Source: Gemmata palustris
GTDB taxonomy: Bacteria > Planctomycetota > Planctomycetia > Gemmatales > Gemmataceae
Length of the DNA: 64,000 nucleotides
Direction: 5' to 3'
NCBI RefSeq assembly: GCF_017939745.1
Contig: NZ_JAGKQQ010000001.1
Location: forward strand, 6,773,299 to 6,837,298
Shown: positions 50,743-60,300 of the stretch, piece after piece
Numbering within the stretch: the first letter of the stretch is position 1
How the letters are laid out: every line of letters starts with the position of its first letter
Position numbers and translations under genes: made by a program
Notes under the pieces: generated by a model
What the model was told of the DNA's origin: nothing
Seen by the model: the letters and a program-made list of their open reading frames with translations, nothing else
The model's database searches: none

Positions 50743-50810
50743 CACCCGCTGGTTGGCCCTCGCGGTTCGCCCGAGACTCTTGGCGAACCGCGAGGGCCAA
50801 CCAGCGGGTG
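50743..50810. repeat. 29-bp perfect inverted repeat (ACCCGCTNGTT family)
   Basis: Arms 50743-50771 and 50782-50810 are perfectly complementary with a 10-base loop. The arm CACCCGCTGGTTGGCCCTCG then CGGTTCGCC differs from that at 57233 at a few positions where both arms changed together (e.g. CTGGTTGG against CTCGTTAG), which points to a conserved hairpin. It lies 12 bases from the end of the hydrolase gene. Confidence 0.8.
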
Positions 50811-50822
50811 GGCCTTCCTCTG

Positions 50823-51692
50823 TCACTTCTTTTCCGGTTTCTTGGGTTCCGGCTTCTTTGGCTCCTCTTTTTTCGGCTCTTCCTTCTTCCAATTCAGGAT
50901 CACAATTTTCGGCTCGTCCAGTTTGAGGGTCACGGGGATGACGAGTTCGTTCGTCTCGGGCATCTTCTTGATGTCTTCTTTCTTGATCCCGTCGAGAAAC
51001 TCTTCGGGGCCGGCGAGTTCGTCGTAACCCAGAATGCCGTAGTGCATCGGTAGCGCGTACAGGCGCGGCTTGAGTTGCTTCATCACGTTTTGCGCCTGCT
51101 CGCCGTTGATCGTGTAGATGCCGCCCACGGGGACCATCAGCACGTCGATCTTGCCGACCGCCTTCACCTGTTCGGGCGAGAGTTCGTGCCCCAGGTCCCC
51201 GAGGTGGCAGATCACGAGGCCGTTCATCTCGATGATCCAGATGCTGTTCTTGCCGCGCTGCATCCCGTTCGTGGTGTCGTGGTAGGTCGCGACGGTGCGC
51301 ACGCGGATGTTCCCGCGCTTCTCGTCGATCACCTTCCACTCCTGTTTGCCCGGCTTCGATTCGATCACCCCGCGCAGGATGTCGCCTTCCTTGAACTTGT
51401 CTTCCCTCTTCTCCTTCTCGACCATGTCGAGGAGCGCGTGGTCGTCGTGCGGGTGGCTGACGAGGATGAACTCGGCGGTGGTCGATTGGCGCCCGAACGC
51501 GGGGATCGCGTGCGGGTCGATCGCGATCTGGCGCTTTTCGGCCGATTCGATCTGGAAGAACGACTGCCCGAACCACCGGATCTTGATGGACTGTTCCTTC
51601 GACTCTTGCCCCGCGGCGACCGGGGCGGGCGCGCCCGGGAGTAACGAGAACAGGAGGGCGCAACAACCGATCGCGACGAACAGCCGGCTCAT
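50823..51692 (-). CDS. Exported UlaG-like metallo-beta-lactamase-fold hydrolase
   Basis: 289 residues. Signal peptide MSRLFVAIGCCALLFSLLPG then APAPVAAG. Metal motif VSHPHDDHALLDMV (HxHxDH) with further His in ICHLGDLGHELS and YALPMHYGILG, as in the beta-lactamase_2 (UlaG/ComEC-like) family. A Lys/Glu/Pro-rich tail (KKEEPKKEEPKKPEPKKPEK) may bind acidic surfaces. Likely a periplasmic phosphodiesterase or lactonase-like hydrolase; substrate unknown. Start ATG 51692 with GGAG upstream. Convergent with the LCCL gene. Confidence 0.85.
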   Translation of the reverse strand: MSRLFVAIGCCALLFSLLPGAPAPVAAGQESKEQSIKIRWFGQSFFQIESAEKRQIAIDPHAIPAFGRQSTTAEFILVSHPHDDHALLDMVEKEKREDKFKEGDILRGVIESKPGKQEWKVIDEKRGNIRVRTVATYHDTTNGMQRGKNSIWIIEMNGLVICHLGDLGHELSPEQVKAVGKIDVLMVPVGGIYTINGEQAQNVMKQLKPRLYALPMHYGILGYDELAGPEEFLDGIKKEDIKKMPETNELVIPVTLKLDEPKIVILNWKKEEPKKEEPKKPEPKKPEKK

Positions 51693-51777
51693 GTGTGTCT
51701 CCGCGGTAAAGGGTTCTCAGTGGACGACCCGCACTCGGAATTCCTAACTCCCGCCCGGTCTTATTCTTCGCGCGCGT

Positions 51778-52992
51778 CTACCGCCCCAACCACCACTTCA
51801 TCAGGTGCCAACCCGGATCGAAACTCAGACCGGTCGTCGCAGCGGTCGGTTCGTCGTACCGCTCGGCCGCGTCCGGGGTGATGCCGGTTCCGCACGCGGC
51901 GAACGCGACCGACCCGTAAGCGTGTGCCCGCGTCGCGAGCGTGGTCCGGTGGTCCGGTTCCACCAGAATGCGGTACTCGCCGTAGCGTGGCAGCGCGTCG
52001 AGGAGCGGGCCGACGATGTGTTCGTCGATCTGTTCCAGCGCCTTCACCTTCTCGCCGGCCTTGCCCTCGTGCGAGGCCTCGTCCGGGGCCTCGACGTGAA
52101 CGCACACGAGGTCGAACGCGCCGAGCGCCTCGATCGCGTACCGGCCCTTGTTCGCGTAGTTCGTGTCGAGGTACCCGGTCGCGCCGGGCACATCGATGCG
52201 GTGCCAGCCGACGAGCACGCCGACCCCGCGGACGAGGTCCACCGCGGAAATGATCGCCCCGCGCCCGCCGTACACCTGCGCGAACGGCTCCATGCGCGGC
52301 GCCTTGCCGTGACCCCACAGCCACACCTGCGTCGCCGGCTTTTTGCCCTCCGCGATGCGCTTCGCGTTCACCGGGTGCGCGGCCAGAATCGGCTTGCTCG
52401 CTTCCATGAGCGCGACGAGCATCTCGGCCCCCGGTCCCTGCGGGAGGTAGTCCGCGACCGGCTTGTCAGGGATGTCGTGCGGGGCCTGCGCTTTCGTGCC
52501 GTTCAGCGGGGACGCTTCCGCGTTCGAGCGCCAGACGAGGATGTTGCGGTACTGCACGCCGGGGTGGAACTCGAGCGTCCCGCCGCCCATTTCCCGCCCG
52601 CCGAGTTCGTGCTGGAGCGCCTTGATGAGCGGCGCGCCGTCCTCGCTCGAGATGTGTCCCGCGGTGAAGTCCCGCATGTGGCCGTCGGGCGTGTACACGA
52701 GGTTGCAGCGGATCGCCCAGTCGTTGGGGCCGAGGTGAATGCCCATCGCCGCGGTTTCGAGCGGCGCGCGCCCGGTGTAGAACCGCAGCGGGTCGTACCC
52801 GAACAGCGACAGCGTGGCCACGTCCGACGCGGGCGTGAGCGACGGCGGCACGTTGTTCGACAGCCCCACCACGCCGCTCTTCGCGACGCGGTCCATGTTC
52901 GGCAGTTTCGCGGCTTGGAGCGGCGTCAGGTTACCGAGTTCCGCGACCGGTTCGTCCGCACAGCCGTCGGGAATGACGATGACGTATTTCAT
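51778..52992 (-). CDS. apgM: Cofactor-independent phosphoglycerate mutase, archaeal (ApgM) type
   Basis: 404 residues, start MKYVIVIPDGCADEPVAELG. Alkaline-phosphatase-superfamily metal and Ser/Thr motifs: IPDGCADEP (Asp), SLTPASDVATLSLFGYDPLR followed by FYTGRAPLE (nucleophile Ser in TPASDVA), FDLVCVHVEAPDEASHEGKA and RILVEPDHRTTLATRAH (metal His/Asp). ApgM enzymes interconvert 3- and 2-phosphoglycerate in glycolysis without 2,3-BPG; some relatives were mis-annotated as homoserine kinase. Cytosolic. Minus strand, 85 bases upstream of the hydrolase gene start. Confidence 0.9.
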   Translation of the reverse strand: MKYVIVIPDGCADEPVAELGNLTPLQAAKLPNMDRVAKSGVVGLSNNVPPSLTPASDVATLSLFGYDPLRFYTGRAPLETAAMGIHLGPNDWAIRCNLVYTPDGHMRDFTAGHISSEDGAPLIKALQHELGGREMGGGTLEFHPGVQYRNILVWRSNAEASPLNGTKAQAPHDIPDKPVADYLPQGPGAEMLVALMEASKPILAAHPVNAKRIAEGKKPATQVWLWGHGKAPRMEPFAQVYGGRGAIISAVDLVRGVGVLVGWHRIDVPGATGYLDTNYANKGRYAIEALGAFDLVCVHVEAPDEASHEGKAGEKVKALEQIDEHIVGPLLDALPRYGEYRILVEPDHRTTLATRAHAYGSVAFAACGTGITPDAAERYDEPTAATTGLSFDPGWHLMKWWLGR

Positions 52993-53040
52993 GCTGCTGA
53001 TTGTACCCGAACGGAAAGGCGCGTCGAGCGCCGCGCGGGA

Positions 53041-53397
53041 TCAGGGCCGGACGAGCAGATCCGGGGCGTACACTTGCCCGCCGACGGCGATGACCAGGCC
53101 GGCCGCACCAATTACAGCCGCAACCACCCACGCCACCGGGCCGGTCGTGCGCCGCAGGCCGGAGCCGAAGCCCAAACCGTTTCGCGCGATACCGACGGCC
53201 ACCCACAGGATCACCCCACCGATCACGACGCAGAACGCACGGGCCGCGAGCCGCCCGTTCGCGCGGTGTTCCTCGGCCTGCCGCGCCAGCTCTTCTTGCC
53301 GGCGTGCCTCGGCTTCCCCCATAGGGTCGGCCGACGCGGTGCTGACGAACGCGAGACAAAATGCAAGGGCACAGACACGGGCAAACGTCGGGCTCAT
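53041..53397 (-). CDS. Small membrane protein with signal peptide
   Basis: 118 residues. Signal MSPTFARVCALAFCLAFVST then ASA; a short charged helix (GEAEARRQEELARQAEEHRA); two membrane segments (FCVVIGGVILWVAVGIA, VAWVVAAVIGAAGLVIAVGG). No family recognised. Lies 48 bases downstream of apgM on the minus strand relative to position, but transcribed toward it, so the two genes are tandem. Function unknown. Confidence 0.65.
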   Translation of the reverse strand: MSPTFARVCALAFCLAFVSTASADPMGEAEARRQEELARQAEEHRANGRLAARAFCVVIGGVILWVAVGIARNGLGFGSGLRRTTGPVAWVVAAVIGAAGLVIAVGGQVYAPDLLVRP

Positions 53398-53856
53398 TCG
53401 CGCCTCCAGGGTTCCCGCATTCTACGATCCGGGTCGAATACCAGTACGTTCCGCGGGGCGCCCTCCGGTGGAACGACATCCGTGTGCTTACCCCGCCGGA
53501 AATTGCCCGCTCTTTCTCCACGTTCCCCACACGGTCCGACCCGACTCGAAACCGCGCGAGCGCACAACATTTCCCGCTGATACATTCGACACGTCCACCG
53601 GCCCGCGTTAATGTGGCGCTGTCGGATTTCCTCAAGTCGGCAGCACGCCGCACAAACTTCGCTCACGGAATCTCCAAACGATCCTTTGAGATCCGACCGG
53701 TGAGCGTTATCCTCAGCGGGTAACCCGCCAATCGGCACTCGCGGCGGGATTCCTCTCCCAGCCCCTCACTGTGTGCCACACCTTCGTGGTGTCGGCTACG
53801 CCCGCGCCGGTGCGCCCGGCGCCCCTTTCCTGTCACCCTTTCTGGGGGAAAAACTG
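53398..53856. other. Divergent intergenic region, 53398-53856
   Basis: 459 bases between the small membrane protein gene (minus) and the 53857 gene (plus). It contains a small hairpin (GGGTAACCCGCCAATCGGCA, 53719-53738, partial) and otherwise no recognisable repeat, promoter box or coding pattern. Confidence 0.4.
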
Positions 53857-54156
53857 ATGGCCGTTCTGGAACGCGGTGAACTGCAAGTCGTCGTCCCGGT
53901 CGGGTTCCTGTTAGCGGAGCCACAAGAAGTCACCGTCTCGGTGAGCCGCCCCGGTAACGAACCGCTCCCGGTGCGCTTGCGCCTGATCCCGGCGCGCGCG
54001 CGCCAGGAAGTCGTCGGAGTTGCTGCACTCGCGGACATCCCGGAACCGGTGTCGATTGCGGCCGCGACGCCGTGCTCGATCCCCTGGCCCACGCGCGCTC
54101 GGGTGGCCGAACTCGACGCCGACTTCCCCGAACCGGAGTACGGTGGCGGCGACTGA
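53857..54156 (+). CDS. Hypothetical protein, 99 residues
   Basis: Starts MAVLERGELQVVVPVGFLLA at ATG 53857 (GGGGGAAAAA upstream). A compact, mainly beta-type pattern (LQVVVPVGFLLAEPQEVTVS, PLPVRLRLIPARARQEVVGV) without cysteines, signal or membrane segments. Acidic C-terminus (VAELDADFPEPEYGGGD). No family recognised. Open frame upstream of the ATG reaches 53773 but without a ribosome-binding site. Confidence 0.6.
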   Translation: MAVLERGELQVVVPVGFLLAEPQEVTVSVSRPGNEPLPVRLRLIPARARQEVVGVAALADIPEPVSIAAATPCSIPWPTRARVAELDADFPEPEYGGGD

Positions 54157-54345
54157 AACGAACGGGAGATGTATGGGGCGTCCGGTCGCCACGACGATGA
54201 CCGGACGCAGCCCGTTGGATCACACGCCCGAAGATTGGCTCTCAGTTGTTGAGTCGGCGCTGCTGCGAACTTTCACGTCGCCTTCGCATTAAAATAAATC
54301 GCGCCGACCGCCGAAGTACATCACAACTGGTGTGCGGAGGTGGAG

Positions 54346-54585
54346 ATGAGCGTCAACACCTGGATCGGCGTGTTCCTCATCTCTTCGCTGTTCTGGGCGT
54401 GGATTCTCTTTTTGGGCGGAGCGAACTGGTTGGAAGGGTCGTGGATCGTGGCCTTCATCGTCGATTTCGGCGCGATGGAGTGGACCGCCGATGGCATCCG
54501 ACTGTTCGCGCTGCTGATGTGGATTCTGGAAACCATCTGGTTCGTGATCGGGCTACTCGTTCCAGACGTGCGATTTTGGCCGTGA
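54346..54585 (+). CDS. Very small two-helix membrane protein
   Basis: 79 residues from ATG 54346 (GGAGGTGG 5 bases upstream). Two hydrophobic helices: TWIGVFLISSLFWAWILFLG and LFALLMWILETIWFVIGLLV, with a short acidic linker (DFGAMEWTADG). Possibly a subunit or small membrane peptide; no family recognised. Convergent with the ABC permease gene 76 bases away. Confidence 0.65.
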   Translation: MSVNTWIGVFLISSLFWAWILFLGGANWLEGSWIVAFIVDFGAMEWTADGIRLFALLMWILETIWFVIGLLVPDVRFWP

Positions 54586-54660
54586 TGCCTTGAGACCGCA
54601 GCGGGCACTGGGCCTTTCACCCCTTCACCCGCTCGCCCTTTCACCCCTTCGCATTCAAGC

Positions 54661-55887
54661 TCACTGCCACCCGCGGCGCTTGAACACCCAGCCCGCCGCG
54701 AACAGCCACGCGACGGCCAACCCCAGTGCCGCGGCCAAGTGCTTCCAGTGGGCCGTTTGCACCGCGCCGCTGAGGGCCGCGTGCAGGATGCGCGGGCCGT
54801 GGAACTCGACCGCGAGGTACGACAGGTACGGGATACCGTTGATCGAACAAATAAGCAGCAGCATCGACACGGACAGCAGGTAGCACATCCCGCCGAGGAA
54901 CGCGGCCCGCTGCGTCTTCGCCCACGCCGCGATCGTCATGCCGATACCGAGGAACCCGCCACCGACCGCGAACAGTGCCAGCCAGAAGAACAGGCTCGAG
55001 AGCACGTCCGGTTTGTACACGGCCGCGAGCGTGGCCGCGAGCCCCAACCCGAACGCGGGGTAGAACACGAACTTTGCTACGAGCAGCTCGGTCGGCGAGG
55101 CCGGGGTGAGCGCCTGCGCGAGCAGCACGCCGCGCTCGCGCTCCTCACAGTTGAGCGTCGGGAGCAGGTACACGCACGCGAAGTACAGCGCGAACACCAC
55201 CATACCGGTCGCGATCGCGGCGCGGAAATCGAGTACCTTCCCGCCCAATCCGCGGCGATCGATCACCAGGTCCGGCACGACCGGCGCCGCGCTCTCGACG
55301 CCCTCGTTCTTGCGCACGACTTCGATCTGCTCCTGGAACCGCTTGTGCGCTTCGATCACGAGCCACCGGTCCGAATCGAAGTTCGGTTCCGCCGGGAGCG
55401 TCGCGCCCGGCATTTTCGCTGCGGCCTCGGCCGCGAACGCGCGCCGGCACTCCTTCCAGAGCCACTGTTCGTAGGGCGCGAGGGCCGCGGGCTCGCCGTC
55501 CGGGTGCCACACGTAAATCTGAACCGCGGGCCGTTTGCCCGGGTCGTGCCGGGACGTGAGCTGGATGGAACCGGTACCGGGGGGCGAATCGAGCAGCGTG
55601 CCGATGCGCTCCGGGGGGATCTCGCGGAAGACGACCTGCGCCTTCAGGTCCGGTGGGACGTTCCCCTGCAGGTGCCTGACCAGCGGCGTCGACCGGTCGT
55701 AGTCGACGTAACAGTGGTGGACGCCGCCGACCATGCTCGTGCCGGCCGCCGCGGTTTCCCGGGGGGCGAACACGCTCAGGAGCACGGCGGCCGCGACCAG
55801 GAGGAACGCGAGCGCGATGCCCCCGCGGTTCGCCAGGTGCCGCGCGAACTCTTTCTTGATGAGCGCCTTCAGGATGTACCAGCGCAT
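54661..55887 (-). CDS. ABC-2 type transporter permease
   Basis: 408 residues. A first membrane segment near the start (IALAFLLVAAAVLLSVFA), then a ~170-residue extracytoplasmic domain (VDYDRSTPLVRHLQGNVPPD, IQIYVWHPDGEPAALAPYEQ), then five segments (FRAAIATGMVVFALYFACVY; FVFYPAFGLGLAATLAAVYK; WLALFAVGGGFLGIGMTIAA; GGMCYLLSVSMLLLICSING; LAAALGLAVAWLFAAGWVFK). The CEERERGVLLAQALTPASPT loop is typical of ABC-2 exporters and matches DUF3526/ABC2-membrane types. With the ATPase gene (56261-57100) and the small membrane gene (55919-56251) it forms an exporter of unknown substrate; last gene of that minus-strand operon. Confidence 0.85.
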   Translation of the reverse strand: MRWYILKALIKKEFARHLANRGGIALAFLLVAAAVLLSVFAPRETAAAGTSMVGGVHHCYVDYDRSTPLVRHLQGNVPPDLKAQVVFREIPPERIGTLLDSPPGTGSIQLTSRHDPGKRPAVQIYVWHPDGEPAALAPYEQWLWKECRRAFAAEAAAKMPGATLPAEPNFDSDRWLVIEAHKRFQEQIEVVRKNEGVESAAPVVPDLVIDRRGLGGKVLDFRAAIATGMVVFALYFACVYLLPTLNCEERERGVLLAQALTPASPTELLVAKFVFYPAFGLGLAATLAAVYKPDVLSSLFFWLALFAVGGGFLGIGMTIAAWAKTQRAAFLGGMCYLLSVSMLLLICSINGIPYLSYLAVEFHGPRILHAALSGAVQTAHWKHLAAALGLAVAWLFAAGWVFKRRGWQ

Positions 55888-55918
55888 AGCGGGGTTCGGG
55901 TCCGTTGGGAATCGGTGA

Positions 55919-56251
55919 TTAATTCAACAGGCGCTGCCCGTAGGCGATCCGCGCGACACCTTCTGCGGCCCCGAGTGCGGCAACGAGGGTGAGTACCAGC
56001 AGCCCGATCATTCGGTACTCGGAGGGGCCCGCCCAGGCCCACACCGCGTCGAACGAACGGCCCGCGAGCAGAACCCAGCCGCCCATCAGTACGAGCCAGC
56101 AGCCCGTCACCAGGGCTTCGGGGTGCAACCCCAAGCCGAACGCGACGGCCAAGTGGTTCAGCACGAAGAGGCCCGCCCCGATACCGAGAAACACTTTCGG
56201 GGGCGGTCGATCGGTTCTCTTGCGAACTCCCTTTTTGCCCGCGCCGACCAT
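55919..56251 (-). CDS. Small membrane protein in the ABC exporter operon
   Basis: 110 residues from GTG or ATG at 56251 (MVGAGKKGVRKRT). Basic N-terminus then three segments (VFLGIGAGLFVLNHLAVAFG; LVTGCWLVLMGGWVLLAG; MIGLLVLTLVAALGAAEGVA). No family recognised. It sits between the ATPase and permease genes, 9 and 31 bases away, so it is probably a membrane partner of the exporter or a modulator. Confidence 0.7.
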   Translation of the reverse strand: MVGAGKKGVRKRTDRPPPKVFLGIGAGLFVLNHLAVAFGLGLHPEALVTGCWLVLMGGWVLLAGRSFDAVWAWAGPSEYRMIGLLVLTLVAALGAAEGVARIAYGQRLLN

Positions 56252-56260
56252 ATCGCGGCC

Positions 56261-57100
56261 TCAATCGAATGCCAGCCCCGTGAGTTTCAGGAATGTCGCG
56301 TGGAAGTCGAACTCGCGGGTGCGGATACTCAGCGCGCGCCCGGCCGTTATCAGTGCCGCGAGGTCGGTGCGGCCCGCAGGGGTGTCCATGTCGAAGACGA
56401 ACCGCGCGCCGTCGTCGCGGATCACGTCCACCTTGCGCTCGGTGTGCTGCTGTTTCAGCGCGAGTGGCGAATCGAGCGCGACCAGTTTCCCGCGCGCCAT
56501 AATCCCGACGCGGTCACAGATCTTTTCGACCTCGTCCATGTCGTGCGTGGTCAGGATGATCGTCGCGCCCATCTTCACGCGCTCGCGCAGGATGCGGTGA
56601 ACGACCTCCGCGGAGTGGATGTCGAGGTTCGCGGTGGGCTCGTCGAGGTAAAGAACTTGCGGCTCGTGGAGCAGCGCGCGGGCGAGGAGCAATTTCTTCC
56701 GCATCCCGAGCGAGTACCCGCGCACCTGCAGGTCCGCGGCCTCGTCCAGTTCGACCATCTTCAGCACTTGCGTCACGCGCAACTTCGGCACGTTGTAGAG
56801 CTGGCCGAAGAACTCCAAATTGCGCCGGCCGGTGAACTCCTCGAAGTGGTTCTCGCGGTCGGGCACGTAGCCGAATATGGGTTTGATCCGCGCCCACTCG
56901 CGCACGACGTCGCGCCCGCCGATGGTGACGCTCCCGCCGCTCGGCTGGCGCTGGCCGATGAGCACGCGGATGGTGGTGGACTTACCGGCCCCGTTCGGCC
57001 CGAGCAGCCCGAACAGTTCGCCCCGACGGATGTCGAGGTCGAGCCCGTCGACCGCGGCGAACGCGCCGTACAGCACGCGGAGCCCGGCGATGCGAATCAT
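56261..57100 (-). CDS. ABC transporter ATPase subunit
   Basis: 279 residues from ATG 57100 (MIRIAGLRVLYG); a TTG at 57115 would add five residues. Walker A GPNGAGKSTTIRVLIG; Q-loop region GYVPDRENHFEEFTG; signature SLGMRKKLLLARALLHEPQV with Walker B LYLDEPTANLD; H-loop TTHDMDEV. The C-terminal ~90 residues (ERKVDVIRDDGARFVFDMDT) are an extra domain as in NatA/YhaQ-type exporter ATPases. First gene of the operon with the small membrane protein and permease genes on the minus strand. Confidence 0.93.
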   Translation of the reverse strand: MIRIAGLRVLYGAFAAVDGLDLDIRRGELFGLLGPNGAGKSTTIRVLIGQRQPSGGSVTIGGRDVVREWARIKPIFGYVPDRENHFEEFTGRRNLEFFGQLYNVPKLRVTQVLKMVELDEAADLQVRGYSLGMRKKLLLARALLHEPQVLYLDEPTANLDIHSAEVVHRILRERVKMGATIILTTHDMDEVEKICDRVGIMARGKLVALDSPLALKQQHTERKVDVIRDDGARFVFDMDTPAGRTDLAALITAGRALSIRTREFDFHATFLKLTGLAFD

Positions 57101-57232
57101 TGCGTCGGAAAGCAAGAGTGTTCACCGCAGAGGGCGCGAAGGGCGCGGAGAGAATACCGAAGAGAGAATAGAACAGGATTTCGCCCGTGTCTCTCCTCTG
57201 TCTTCCAGGGGCGTTGAGTGCGCGGAAACACT

Positions 57233-57299
57233 ACCCGCTCGTTAGCACTCGCGGCTCGCCCAGAGATTCCAGGCGAACCGCGAGTGCTAACGAGCGGGT
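57233..57299. repeat. 28-bp inverted repeat (ACCCGCTNGTT family)
   Basis: Arms 57233-57260 and 57272-57299 are complementary with one mismatch and an 11-base loop; the arm ACCCGCTCGTTAGCACTCGC then GGNTCGCC is the metH-side copy of the family at 50743 and, as a half element, at 23559. It lies between the ABC operon and metH, both minus strand. Confidence 0.78.
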
Positions 57300-57342
57300 G
57301 GAACTGCGCAGTTTCTCTCCGCGCCCTCTGCGGTAAACACTC

Positions 57343-60300
57343 TTACTCGTTCGTGTCGCAGCTCGAGTACCGCTCGGTGTTGAAATACTTCGCGTTGGGG
57401 TGGTGAACCACAATGGCCGTGGTGCTCTGCTCCGGTTCGAGCTGGAACTGTTCGCTCAGCGTGATCCCCACGCGGGTCGGATCAATGAGCGCGAAGAGCT
57501 GCTTCTGGTCCTCGAGGTTCGGGCACGCGGGGTAGCCGAACGAGTACCGGCACCCGCGATAATGCCCCTTGAACAGCTTCTCGACGCGCGGCGAATCGTC
57601 CGCACCGATGCCCCACTCCCGGCGCACCTGCTGGTGGAAGTATTCCGCGAGCGCCTCGGCGGATTCGACGCCGAGACCGTGCAGGTAGAGGTAGTCCTGG
57701 TACTTGCCCGCCTGGTACCACTCTTGCGCCACCTTCGTCACCTCGCGACCCATCGTCACCGCCGTGAACCCGACGTAATCGACCGCCTTACCGTCGCGCA
57801 GCGGTTCGACGTAATCCGACAGGCACAGGAACTCGCCGAAGTCCTGGCGCGGAAAGTCGAAGGTGTTGCGCGGGGTGCGGTGGTCGTCCTCGTACACCGT
57901 GAGTTTGGTGCCCGCACTCGCGACCGGGAAGAACCCGTAGGTCACCGCGGGGCGCAGGATGTTCTCGGCCAAACACAGTGCCTTGAGCCGCTCGAACGCG
58001 GGGCGCGCCACTTCCGCGATCTGGCGCGCGTGTTCGGCCGGCTTCACGCCGCCCTTCCTGAACCCCCACTGCGTCCCGAACAGTGTGATTTCGTTGATGA
58101 ACTTGAAAATCTCGTTCATGTCGAAATCGGTGCGACTCCGGGCGCCGAGGAACGGCGGGGGCGGCAGGTCGGGGGCCTTCGGCAGCGACGGCGAGCGCGC
58201 CGGGAGGTCGGTCCGCGGCGCACGCGGCTTGGGTCGGGGGGCGGCGTCGACGGTCGTGCTTCCACCGATCTCGCGCCCCGGGCGTTTCTCCTCGGACTTC
58301 GCGATCGCGCGGCTCGCGCGGCCGATGTCGTACTTCTTGCGGCGCGCGAGCTCGTCCATCACGTGCAGCCCCTCGAACGCATCCGCACCGTAGAACACTT
58401 CGCCCTTGTAGATCGCGCGCAGGTCGTGCTCCACGTACCGGCGGTTGAGGGCCGCGCCGCCGAGGATCACGGGCGGGGCCAGCCCGCGCTCGTTCAGCGT
58501 GACGAGGTCCTCTTTCATGATGACGGTGGATTTCACGAGCAGCCCGCTCATGCCGATGGCGTCCGCCTTGTGGTCCTTGAACGCCGCGATCATCGCGTCC
58601 ACGGGCTGCTTGATGCCGAGGTTGTAGACCTTGTATCCGTTGTTCGTGAGGATGATGTCCACGAGGTTCTTGCCGATGTCGTGAACGTCCCCCTTCACGG
58701 TCGCGAGGACGATCTTGCCCTTCTCCGCGCCCTCCACTTTCACCATGAACTGTTCGAGGTGCGCGACGGACGTCTTCATCACCTCCGCGCTCTGCAGCAC
58801 AAACGGCAATTGCATCTGCCCGCTGCCGAACAGTTCGCCGACCACCTTCATCCCGTCGAGCAGGATGTTGTTGATGATGTCGATGGGCGAATACTTCTCG
58901 CGCGCGGCCTCGAGGTCCGCGAGCAGCGACTCCCGGCGCCCCTGAATGATCGCCTGGCGCAGGCGCTCTTCGATCGTATCGCCGAGCGACTGGCCCTTCT
59001 TGCTCTCGGCCTTCTTGTCCGCGTAGTGCGCGATGAGCATTTGCAGCGGGTCTTCGACGCAGTTGCCCGCAGAATCGAACACCCGCTCGTCGAACAGCAA
59101 CCGGCGGCACAGTTCGCGCCCCGTATCGTCGATGCTCGCCAGCGGCATGATCTTGGCCGCGTGCAAAATCGCGGAATCGAGGCCGTACTGGAGCGCGTAG
59201 TGCAGGTACATGCTGTTGAGCACCTGCCGCGTGTACGGCGCGAGCCCGAACGAGCAGTTCGAGAGCCCGAGGTGCGTGAGCGCGCCGGGCAGGTTCTGCT
59301 TGATGAGCCGCAGCGCCTCGAACGTCGCGATGGCGCTCTTGCGGGTCTGCTCCTGACCGGTGGACAGCGGGAACACGAGCGTGTCGAACATCAGGTCCGA
59401 CGGCGGGATGCCGTACTCGTGGACCACGATGTCGTAGATGCGCTTCGCGACCTCGAACTTCCACTCGGCAGTGTCGGCTTGACCCTTTTCGTCGATGGTC
59501 AGCGCGACGAGTGACGCCCCGTACTTCTTCGCCAGGATCGTCTTCGGGTCGAGCGTCTTGCGCCCGTCCTCGAGGTTGATGCTGTTGATGAGCGCCTTAC
59601 CGCTACACAACTTCAACCCGGCTTCGATCACCGGCACTTCCGTGCTGTCGAGCATGATCGGCTTCGTCAGCACCTCGTTGTAGCGCTTGATGACCTCCTT
59701 CATGTCGCGCACGCCGTCGCGCCCGACGTAGTCCACGCACACGTCGAGGATGTGAACGCCCTCGCGCTCCTGCTCCTTCGCCATCTCCACGAGGCCGTGC
59801 CAGTCGTCCTTTTCGAGCAACTGCTTGAACTTCCGGGAGCCGTTGGTGTTCGTCCGCTCGCCGACGAGCAGCGGGCGCTGGTCGACCAGCAGCTCCTGCG
59901 CGCTCTGGAGGCTGGACACGGCCGGGATGTAGACCGGCGTGCGCTTCGCGGGCTTCTTCCCGGCAACGCGTTGCGCGATCGCACTAATGTGCCCGTGCGC
60001 GTTGCCACAACAGCCACCGACGATGTTCACACCGAACTCGGTGACGAACCGATCAACCCAGTCGGCCATGACTTCCGGGGTCATCGGAAAGTACGTCTCA
60101 TCGCCGCGGGTCTCGGGCAGTCCGGCGTTCGGCAGCACGCTGAGCAACCGGTCGCAGTGCCGGCTTAGGTGCTTGATGCCGTCGGCCATCAGGTCCGGAC
60201 CGACCCCGCAGTTCATCCCGATCACGTCGATCTCGTCGATCGGCTCCAGGGCCACGAGCGCGCCGGGGATATCGGTCCCCGGCAGCATCTTTTGCCGCGC

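Noticed and set aside
57400-59514. 704-codon open frame on the plus strand opposite metH
   Set aside because: It is a shadow of metH: metH has all domains and the plus frame is Arg/Val/Glu-rich with no motif. High GC keeps many antisense frames open, as also for 4689-6482 against ileS and 17168-19261 against the FlgI-like gene.
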